Below, in pieces: positions 15,835 to 22,487 of a stretch of DNA of 64,000 bases. Position numbers and translations under genes: made by a program. The notes beneath the pieces were generated by a model, which did no database searches, had not been told where the DNA came from, and worked only from the letters and a program-made list of their open reading frames with translations. Numbering within the stretch: position 1 is the stretch's first letter; each line of letters opens with the position of its first letter. Source of the stretch: Anaerolinea sp. (GTDB lineage Bacteria; Chloroflexota; Anaerolineae; Anaerolineales; Anaerolineaceae); contig JARKOV010000035.1 of NCBI GenBank assembly GCA_029975965.1, positions 1 to 64,000 of the forward strand, given 5' to 3'.

Positions 15835-15906
15835 CGGTGTTCATTCGTGGTTTCCAATCTTTTGCTTTTCCATTCTCTATTTCTGTTCAGCGGTGTCTAT
15901 CGATGG
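15824..15906 (-). repeat. Reverse-oriented repeat units beside the GxxExxY relic
   Basis: Degenerate units such as GGGTTCATCGGTGTTCATTC and TTCAGCGGTGTCTATCGATGG continue the pattern of 15664-15735 and border the relic gene at its 5' side. Confidence 0.55.
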
Positions 15907-15916
15907 TCGCGCTCTT

Positions 15917-16900
15917 CTACCAGTAATGATGCACCAGCGGCTTGATCTTCGCGTCATAAATGGCCTGGACCTTCGCCATCACCTCGGGTGAAAGCGGCGG
16001 GAAGTCGGCTGCGGCCACGTTTTGCTCGGCCTGGCTGGGACGCTTGGCCCCGGGAATGGCGCAGGTGACCGCCTCGAACATCAGAATCCAGCGCAGCGCA
16101 AATTGTGCCATGCTCATCCCCTGCGGGAGCAAGGCGCGCAGCTCCTCGACCGCCGCCAGTCCGGTCTCGTAATCGACGCCCGAGAAGGTCTCGCCGCGGT
16201 CGAAGGACTCGCCGTGGCGGTTGTAGGCGCGGTGGTCATCCTTTTCAAAGGCCGTCTCGCGGGTCAATTTACCGGTCAGCAGGCCCGAGGCGAGCGGGAC
16301 GCGCGCCAAAATGCCCACCTTGCGGCGCAATGCCTCCTGGAAGAACAGGCCGGCCGGGCGCATGCGGAAGATATTGAAGATGATCTGCACGCTCTGCACG
16401 TTGGGGTATTCGATCGCCTTGAGCGCCTCTTCGACCTTTTCCACGCTCACCCCGTAGTAGCGCAGCTTACCCGCCTGCACCAGGTCGTCGAGCGCCCCGA
16501 AGGTTTCGGGCATGTAGTAGACCTCGGTCGGCGGACAGTGCAGTTGCAGCAAATCCAGCGCCTCCACATCCAGGTTTTTCAGGCTGCGCTCGACGAAGGC
16601 GGTCAGGTTGGCCTTGTTGTATCCCGCCGCCACGTGTGGATTCAGCCGCCGCCCGGCTTTGGTCGCCACGATGATCTCTTCCTTGCGGCTCTTTTTGAGC
16701 TGGGCGATCAGGCGCTCCGAGCGCCCGTCGCCGTAGACATCCGCCGTGTCGATGAAGTTGACTCCCAGGTCCACGGCGCGGTGCAGCGCGGCCAGCGACT
16801 CGTCGTCTTGCACCTCGCCCCAGGCGCCGCCGATCGCCCAGGCGCCAAAACTGATCGTGGAGACCTTCCACCCGGTGCGTCCTAACGCTCGATATTGCAT
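15917..16900 (-). CDS. Aldo/keto reductase
   Basis: 327 residues, the usual size of the family. The catalytic tetrad is visible as Asp and Tyr of FIDTADVYGDG, Lys of VATKAGR and His of LLQLHCPP. The C-terminal part (FALRWILMFEAVTCAIPGAK) carries the NADP(H)-binding SIPG-like motif. It should reduce an aldehyde or ketone, often a sugar, with NADPH in the cytosol. AAGGAGG precedes ATG 16900. It is divergent from the RraA-like gene; the 213-bp gap holds both promoters, and the two may act on one pathway. Confidence 0.88.
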   Translation of the reverse strand: MQYRALGRTGWKVSTISFGAWAIGGAWGEVQDDESLAALHRAVDLGVNFIDTADVYGDGRSERLIAQLKKSRKEEIIVATKAGRRLNPHVAAGYNKANLTAFVERSLKNLDVEALDLLQLHCPPTEVYYMPETFGALDDLVQAGKLRYYGVSVEKVEEALKAIEYPNVQSVQIIFNIFRMRPAGLFFQEALRRKVGILARVPLASGLLTGKLTRETAFEKDDHRAYNRHGESFDRGETFSGVDYETGLAAVEELRALLPQGMSMAQFALRWILMFEAVTCAIPGAKRPSQAEQNVAAADFPPLSPEVMAKVQAIYDAKIKPLVHHYW

Positions 16901-17113
16901 GGTTGTTCCTCCTTGAGTGAAAATGGGTCACCGGTCAAACCCTCGCCCGCCTTTCTCCCCACGGGAGAAGATGGCGGTTCAACCGGGGTAAATCTGCCCG
17001 TTGTGACCAGCGCGATGCCGTTGATCTCTTTTCTGCTGTGGCTATTCTATTATAGAATGAATGCACCGGGGTTTTCCTATTCTGACCCACATCAGAACCA
17101 GAGGAGCGCGTCG

Positions 17114-17812
17114 ATGGAGATGAGTCAAACGGAGCGAGAAGAATTGCTGGCGCTGTACCGCGATTTGCGCGTGGCGGACGTGCGCGATGGGATGGACTGG
17201 AACATGCTGCACTTTCAGGGTTCGATGAGCCCGGAGATTCGCCCCGTGTGGCGCACGCGGGCGGTGGGCATCGCCAGAACCGTCCGGTATCTGCCGTACA
17301 ACCACCCGATCCCGAAGCTTACCCCGGAGGAGTACACCCAATGGGTGGGCTGGTACTACAACACCGTCTGCACCTATCCCTGGGTGGAGGAGATCCAGCC
17401 GGGTGATTTCGTCGTCATTGACCAGAGCGACGCCAACGTGGGCCTGTGCGGCTCGAACAACACCCTCGAGTGCATGCGGCGCGGCGCGCGCGGATTGATC
17501 TCGAACGGTGGGGTGCGCGACACCGATGAAGTGATCCTGCAGAAGATCCCCTTCTGGTCGCGCTACTGCTCGCAAAGCATGGTGCAGGGTCGCTTGCAGT
17601 ACGATGCACGCAACATACCGGTGCAGGTGGGCGGGGTGACGGTCTTCCCCGGCGACGTGGTGGTGGCCGACGGCGACGGCGTGGTGGTGGTGCCGCGCGG
17701 CCTGGCGCGCGAGGTGGCGCGGTACGCCCAGCAGGAGTTCCGCAGCGATAAAGCCTCGCGGCGCAAGATGTACGAAAACATGGGCATGGAGCTGGACGAT
17801 TCGGTAAAGTAG
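17114..17812 (+). CDS. RraA-like / 4-hydroxy-4-methyl-2-oxoglutarate aldolase family protein
   Basis: 232 residues from ATG 17114, chosen for the GAGGAG about 10 nt upstream; six more bases downstream a second ATG is possible. The family motifs are present: LRVADVRDGMD near the N-terminus, GLISNGGVRDTDEV in the middle (the GG-x-RD site that binds the divalent metal and substrate), and ADGDGVVVVPR near the end. Members are divalent-metal-dependent aldolases or decarboxylases acting on oxo-acids, or inhibitors of RNase E (RraA). A small-molecule aldolase/decarboxylase is likelier here, next to the aldo/keto reductase. Confidence 0.8.
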   Translation: MEMSQTEREELLALYRDLRVADVRDGMDWNMLHFQGSMSPEIRPVWRTRAVGIARTVRYLPYNHPIPKLTPEEYTQWVGWYYNTVCTYPWVEEIQPGDFVVIDQSDANVGLCGSNNTLECMRRGARGLISNGGVRDTDEVILQKIPFWSRYCSQSMVQGRLQYDARNIPVQVGGVTVFPGDVVVADGDGVVVVPRGLAREVARYAQQEFRSDKASRRKMYENMGMELDDSVK

Positions 17813-17834
17813 GCGCGGCGGGCTGCCGCCCGTC

Positions 17835-19430
17835 TCAGCGCACGATGCGGGCCGGGGCAGACCCATCGGTGCGGGCTTCGATCACCTGCCCGTCGCGGTG
17901 GAGGCTGCCCCGGTAGGGCAGGTCGCCGGCTTCGACCAGCCAGCCCGAGAGGACGAAAGGTAGCGGCTGCCCGACGCCAATCCATTCGCCGTTGTATTTG
18001 CGCACAATGTGCACGTGTTTGCCGGTCGCCGGACCGCCCTCGCAGGAGGGATGCCCCAGCGGGGCGTCCTGTTCCACCTGGGCGCCGGCCGGCAGGCGTT
18101 CTTCGTCGGCCAGGTGCAGGTAGAGCATGCTCCAGCCGGTCTGTTCGTGCCCGTCGCCGTCCAGGTCGAGTACCAGCAGCCCGCGCTCGGAGCGCGCCAC
18201 GATGCCCGGCGCGCTCGCCGTGGCCCAGCGCGCCGAGGTGTAACAGCCCTTGGCCTCGTCGGCGGGGGCAAAATCCAGCGCGCCGAGCGGGCTACCGATG
18301 CCCCAGGCGAGGTGCGGCCCGCCGGTGAAGCTCCACGGCTGCCCCGGCGGGAAAGGAAGCTGCCAATCCGGCTGGTTCGCCGCCAGGTCGCCCGGCAGCA
18401 ACGGTTCGTAGGGGGCGGCGCGCGTCCAGGCGTCGCCAAACATGCGCGTGTACAGGGCGAGGAAGCCGCTTTCGCCGTACAGTGCGTCCAGCCAGTTTTC
18501 AGGCGGGTAGAGGCGGGCGAACAGGTTCTGCAGCGCCACCGAGCCGGCGTTCAAGGCGGGATCCGGGCGCAGCGAGCCGCCCCCCATAAACTCGACCCGC
18601 GTGAAGCTGCCCGCCCGCCAGCCGTAATAGGCCTGGGTCAACTGGCGCGTGACCAGCGCCAGCTCTTTGTACAGCCCGCGGTGGGAGGGGGCGGCGAAGC
18701 CAATCGGGTAGTCGGGCTCGGCGTTGCGCGGGCTGCCGGTGACCCAGCCGGCGCGGAATTCGAGCGCGGCGAGCAACAAACGCGGGTTGGTGGAGGTTTC
18801 CAGCGCGATGCGCCGGACGATCTGCGCGCCGCTCAGCCTTTCGCCGTCGACGCTTTCAGAATAACCGCTGAGGTACCCCCCGGCCGAGTCGACGTAGGCC
18901 TGGATGTCGAAACCGGCAGCCGGCGGGCCGTACACGACCTCACTGTCGGGCAGCAGGGCCAGGCCGGGGAGCAACTCTCCGGCGGGCAGGGGCAGGGTGA
19001 GGAGCGTTCCGGGGGCGAGCAAGGCTGTTTCCGGCAGGCCGGCGGCCCCATTGATCTGGCGCACCTCGACCGCGAAACGCCCCGCCAGCGCAGCGAGGGT
19101 GTCGCCGGGCTGGCTGAGGTAATCGATCATTCCGCCGGCGGGCGCTTCACGCGGCGTGGGCGCCTGCCCGGGGACAGCGATGCTCAGCCCGGCAAACGGC
19201 TGGCCGGCGGGCGGCGGGGTTTGTGTCGGCGCTCCGCCTTGCCCACCTGTGCCCGCCTCACCGCCCGGATTGGCCCCCGGCGTGGCGCTTGGAAAGAGCA
19301 AAGCTGCCAGGGTCGCCTGGTTTTCGGGCGAGCCGGCAGGAGATGGGTCCCCTGTAGGTGCATTGCAGGCCAGCGCCGCCAGCAGCAATACCAGCCACAA
19401 GGTGAGAATCGGGGAAACGCGGCGGGGCAT
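17835..19430 (-). CDS. LysM and M23-like peptidase lipoprotein
   Basis: 531 residues from ATG 19430. That start is favoured over GTG 19490 because the best -10 box (TATAAT, 19482-19477) lies between them. A lipoprotein-type signal ends at ALAC, followed by a Pro/Gly/Thr-rich linker, then a LysM-like module (IDYLSQPGDTLAALAGRF) that would bind peptidoglycan or another glycan. The C-terminal domain resembles M23/LytM peptidases: GGPHLAWGIGSPLGALDFAP, then SMLYLHLADE and GKHVHIVRKYNGEW with the HxH pair. The first metal motif has an unusual spacing between His and Asp. It probably trims or binds cell-envelope glycopeptide. Confidence 0.75.
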   Translation of the reverse strand: MPRRVSPILTLWLVLLLAALACNAPTGDPSPAGSPENQATLAALLFPSATPGANPGGEAGTGGQGGAPTQTPPPAGQPFAGLSIAVPGQAPTPREAPAGGMIDYLSQPGDTLAALAGRFAVEVRQINGAAGLPETALLAPGTLLTLPLPAGELLPGLALLPDSEVVYGPPAAGFDIQAYVDSAGGYLSGYSESVDGERLSGAQIVRRIALETSTNPRLLLAALEFRAGWVTGSPRNAEPDYPIGFAAPSHRGLYKELALVTRQLTQAYYGWRAGSFTRVEFMGGGSLRPDPALNAGSVALQNLFARLYPPENWLDALYGESGFLALYTRMFGDAWTRAAPYEPLLPGDLAANQPDWQLPFPPGQPWSFTGGPHLAWGIGSPLGALDFAPADEAKGCYTSARWATASAPGIVARSERGLLVLDLDGDGHEQTGWSMLYLHLADEERLPAGAQVEQDAPLGHPSCEGGPATGKHVHIVRKYNGEWIGVGQPLPFVLSGWLVEAGDLPYRGSLHRDGQVIEARTDGSAPARIVR

Positions 19431-19476
19431 GGGTATGGAAAACCTCGGCTGTCGGTCGGCAAGCGGGTGCAATGGA

Positions 19477-19482
19477 ATTATA
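19477..19482 (-). promoter_or_regulatory. -10 box for the LysM/M23 gene
   Basis: The minus strand reads TATAAT here, about 40 nt before the preferred start's predicted leader ends at ATG 19430. No clear -35 hexamer is visible at 16-18 bp. The box lies downstream of the alternative GTG start, which speaks against that start. Confidence 0.4.
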
Positions 19483-19582
19483 ACGCTCACCTAACAAAGA
19501 TATTAAGTCGCTGGGGGCAGCAGACCGGTACAATAGGATAAATACAGGTAGTCGCTTAATGGAATGGTAGCGTCCGGTTTTG

Positions 19583-19617
19583 AGCTGATTGCGGGTGCCC
19601 GGCACCCGCAATCAGCT
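19583..19617. other. 35-bp near-perfect palindrome in the leader of the GGDEF gene
   Basis: AGCTGATTGCGGGTGCC (19583-19599) and its exact reverse complement (19601-19617) are separated by a single C. In RNA it would form a very stable 15- to 17-bp hairpin 24 nt before the preferred ATG 19642. It could act as a transcript-end or leader hairpin, or be an operator or mobile palindrome. Confidence 0.7.
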
Positions 19618-19641
19618 GAATATCGGAAACTTGAACCGACG

Positions 19642-21225
19642 ATGAACTTTATCGACGCGCTCTACACCGTTTTCCTGATCGTATCGGGAATCATCTCTGC
19701 TTTTGCCGGAGGGATCATTTTGCGGCGCCGCTCGGCTCCTGGGGCGGGGGCGCTGTTGATTTTCCTCTTCGGCACACTGGCCTGGACGCTGACCTACGCG
19801 ATGCACTGGGTCTCGCCGACCTCCTCGGCGAAGCGTTTCTGGCTGGATATGACCTACCTGGGCGTGGTGATCACCCCCGGCGCGATGCTGCTCTTCATCC
19901 TGGAGTTCACTCATCGCATCCGCTACTTCTCGGGCAGGCGCGGCTGGCTGCTCGCCGTGGAGCCGGTCATCACCCTCATCCTCTTGTGGACCGACCCGGT
20001 GCACAACCTTTTCTACGGTGGAAAGCGCATCGCCAACCAGAGCCTGATTTACGATGGCGGGCCGTGGTTCTGGGTCAACGTGATCTACTCCTATGGGCTG
20101 ATCCTGCTCTCGATCTGGTTGTTGCTGGATACGATGCGCCGCCCCAACCAGTTGCAGCGCGACCAGGCGCGCCTGGTGCTGATCGGCAGCCTGTTCCCGG
20201 TGGCGGTCAACGTGATCACCTTCACCGGCTTCCGGCCGTTTCCCGGGCTGGACATGACCCCCGTGGCATTCACCTTCACCGGCATCTTCTTGAGCCTGGG
20301 GTTGATCTATTACCGCCTGCTCGACCTGGTGCCCATCGGGCGCGACGTGCTGGTGGAGAATTTGAACGAGGGCATGTTGTTGCTGGACAGCCACCGCCGC
20401 ATTCTGGACGTGAACCCGGCGGCGCGCACGCTGCTCGCCCTGCCAGGCGACCTGGAGATCGGGCAGACGTTGAACCGGGCGCTGGCGCACCAGCCCGCGC
20501 TCTTCCGCATGATCGAACAGGGCAGCCAGTCCCCGACCGAGCTGGTTTTGCGCGATGACCCGCTGTTTTGCCTGCAGGTGCAGGTCATGCCGGTCAGCGA
20601 CCGGCTGACGCGCCTGACGGGCACCCTGGTGATCTGCCACGACATCACCCAGCACAAGCTGGCCCAGCTCAACATCGAGAACCAGTTGCGCCAGATCGAG
20701 GAGCTGCAGGCCAGCCTGAAGGACCAGGCCATCCGCGACGCGTTGACCGGGGCATATAACCTGCGCTACCTGCAGGAGACTCTCCCGCGCGAGCTGGCGC
20801 GCGCCGCGCGCGACACCAGGCCGCTCAGTTTGGTGATGATCGACGTGGACGACTTTAAAAATCTCAACGACACCTACGGGCACCCGGCGGGCGACGCCGT
20901 GCTGCAGCGCCTGTGCGCGGTGCTCTCGAACTACACCCGCGAGGGCGACATCATCACCCGCTACGGCGGCGACGAGTTCCTGGTCGTGTTAGCCGCGGTG
21001 GATGAGCAAACCGCCCACCAGCGCGCCGAGACCTGGCGAAACGTGTTTGAAGCCAGCCCGGTGGAATACGGGGAGGAATGCCTGCGCAGCTCCATATCAC
21101 TGGGCATTGCGGCGTTCCCGGCGCACGCTGCCACCGCCGACCAGCTCATCCGCATGGCCGACCTGGCGCTCTACCGCGCCAAGTCCGGCGGTCGCAACCG
21201 CACCATGGTCTACCTGGACGGATAA
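19642..21225 (+). CDS. 7TM sensor, PAS and GGDEF domain protein (diguanylate cyclase)
   Basis: 527 residues from ATG 19642. The N-terminal 230 residues hold seven hydrophobic helices of the type found before histidine kinases and cyclases (FWLDMTYLGVVITPGAMLLF). A PAS-like part follows (VLVENLNEGMLLLDSHRRIL...VICHDITQHKLAQ), then a short coiled coil and a GGDEF domain. The active site is RYGGDEF (G442-F446), with DALTGAYNLRY and MIDVDDFKNLNDTYGH upstream, so cyclic di-GMP synthesis is expected. A longer start at 19564 would have to be translated through the 35-bp palindrome, so the shorter start is preferred. It senses an unknown signal in or near the membrane. Confidence 0.88.
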   Translation: MNFIDALYTVFLIVSGIISAFAGGIILRRRSAPGAGALLIFLFGTLAWTLTYAMHWVSPTSSAKRFWLDMTYLGVVITPGAMLLFILEFTHRIRYFSGRRGWLLAVEPVITLILLWTDPVHNLFYGGKRIANQSLIYDGGPWFWVNVIYSYGLILLSIWLLLDTMRRPNQLQRDQARLVLIGSLFPVAVNVITFTGFRPFPGLDMTPVAFTFTGIFLSLGLIYYRLLDLVPIGRDVLVENLNEGMLLLDSHRRILDVNPAARTLLALPGDLEIGQTLNRALAHQPALFRMIEQGSQSPTELVLRDDPLFCLQVQVMPVSDRLTRLTGTLVICHDITQHKLAQLNIENQLRQIEELQASLKDQAIRDALTGAYNLRYLQETLPRELARAARDTRPLSLVMIDVDDFKNLNDTYGHPAGDAVLQRLCAVLSNYTREGDIITRYGGDEFLVVLAAVDEQTAHQRAETWRNVFEASPVEYGEECLRSSISLGIAAFPAHAATADQLIRMADLALYRAKSGGRNRTMVYLDG

Positions 21226-21637
21226 ATTTTTTGTAAGAGACCCCTCCCGGCCTCCCCTAAAGGGGAGGAGAAAGACCCCTCCCGGCCTCCCCTGAAGGAT
21301 TGTGAGCAATTTTTCTATAAAATGTTGGGCAAAGCCCACATTTTACAGAAAATAAATTACACAATCCCCTGAAGCGGAGGTAAAAACTTGCCGAAAGAGA
21401 GGTTGCCGCGGCGGGTGAAACCCGCCTCGCAACGACGGCGCGGGTCAGGGGTGAGCGCCCCAGCCACGGCCCCACCCTCGCCCTTTGGGAGAGGGCAGGG
21501 TGAGGGTCCGTCACGGTCGATACCTGGCCCAAGAGACCTCTCCCGACCTCCCCTGAAGGGGAGGAGAAAGATCCCTCCCGGCTGGTGAAGCGCCCCTGTC
21601 GATTGACAATTCTTGAGCGAAACCATACACTATAGGC
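21226..21637. repeat. Gene-free region of dispersed repeats
   Basis: About 410 bp without a gene. It holds several copies of a CCTCCC(G)GCCTCCCCTGAAGG type block (21239-21297, 21537-21590), an insertion-like palindrome (21298-21366), a GAGAGGTTGCCGCGG...CTCGCAACGACG half-unit (21395-21436) and a CTCGCCCTTTGGGAGAGGGC hairpin near 21478. The promoter for the following gene is not obvious. Confidence 0.7.
21298..21366. mobile_element. MITE-like palindromic element, copy 1
   Basis: The termini ATTGTG/CACAAT enclose arms TTTTCTATAAAATGTTGGGC and GCCCACATTTTACAGAAAA around an AAA centre. The 9-bp sequence CCCCTGAAG stands on both sides (21289-21297 and 21366-21374), as a target-site duplication would. 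Related elements lie at 38721-38790 and 58590-58660. No transposase is present. Confidence 0.6.
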
Positions 21638-22468
21638 ATGCCAACAGCTCAAGAGTGGATCGAACAAATATCGGAGCAGATGACCCATCTGCGCGGCGCC
21701 CTGGATGCCGGCGAGAGCAAGGCCTTCGAGGCGCGTTTTCACGACCTGACCGACGCGCTGGCCTCCGGGGAAGACCCCAGGCAGGTCGCCGCCGACCTGG
21801 AGGCGCTGGTGCTGGCGACCCCTGCCGCCGCGAGCCTGCTCGGCGTGCAGGCCGGCAACCCGCCGGGACCGCCGAAACCGGGCACGCCGGAAGGGATACC
21901 CCCGGGGCCGCCGTTGACCCCGGCAGCGCCTGTTACCCCGCCCGTTCCTCAAGGAGAAGCGCCGATGAACGATGAACCCAAAACCACCCCGGCGAAAAAA
22001 GCGCCTGCGCGCCGCGCGCTCAAAGTCGAGGACTACATCCTGATCCTGAAAGAGGCGGTGACCGCCTTGATCGCCATCTTGCTGGTGTGGACCACCATCC
22101 GCGTGGTGACCAGCCTGCTGGGCTTTGTGGGCGATGAGACGCGCATGACCCAGGCCAAAGACCTGCTCACCGCGATGACCGGCATGCTTGGCGTGGTGCT
22201 GGGCTACTACTTTGGCCGCATTCCTGCCGACGCGCGCGCCGCCCAGGCCCAGGAACAGGCCGCCCAGGCGGTGGAAAAAAGCGAGCAGGCCGCCGCCCAG
22301 AGCGAAATGGTTAGCGCGCGCGCCGAAGAGCTCGCCGACCAGGCCAGCAAGCTGGCCGCGCAGATGCAGGCGGCGCCGGCTGTGCGCGGCGTGCCTAACG
22401 CCGGCGAGGAGCTGGCGCGCTGGGCCGCCGAGGTCGAAGCGCTGCGCCGCATGGCCCGCAACCGATAA
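21638..22468 (+). CDS. Membrane-anchored coiled-coil partner of the CHAT protease
   Basis: 276 residues. An N-terminal helical domain of about 65 residues (WIEQISEQMTHLRGALDAGE...DALASGEDPRQVAADLEAL) resembles small effector-associated adaptor domains. A Pro/Gly-rich linker (71-112), two TM segments (about 137-164 and 175-193) and an Ala/Gln/Glu-rich coiled coil (195-272) follow. The family is not one I recognise. The CHAT protease gene starts 19 bp downstream with its own ribosome site, so the two form a unit. A good internal AAGGAG and ATG at codon 110 may yield a shorter form lacking the N-terminal domain. A role as membrane scaffold or sensor for the protease is inference. Confidence 0.65.
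   Translation: MPTAQEWIEQISEQMTHLRGALDAGESKAFEARFHDLTDALASGEDPRQVAADLEALVLATPAAASLLGVQAGNPPGPPKPGTPEGIPPGPPLTPAAPVTPPVPQGEAPMNDEPKTTPAKKAPARRALKVEDYILILKEAVTALIAILLVWTTIRVVTSLLGFVGDETRMTQAKDLLTAMTGMLGVVLGYYFGRIPADARAAQAQEQAAQAVEKSEQAAAQSEMVSARAEELADQASKLAAQMQAAPAVRGVPNAGEELARWAAEVEALRRMARNR
21951..21967 (+). promoter_or_regulatory. Internal ribosome site and alternative start
   Basis: AAGGAG (21951-21956) lies 8 bp before an in-frame ATG at 21965 (codon 110). Initiation here would give a 167-residue protein with both TM segments and the coiled coil but without the N-terminal domain and most of the linker. Confidence 0.45.
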
Positions 22469-22487
22469 CCTGCCCAAGGAGCCGCCC

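Noticed and set aside
17042..17057. TTCTATTATAGAA palindrome before the RraA-like gene as an operator
   Set aside because: Short AT-rich palindrome with no well-placed -35 box, so promoter and operator cannot be assigned with any confidence.
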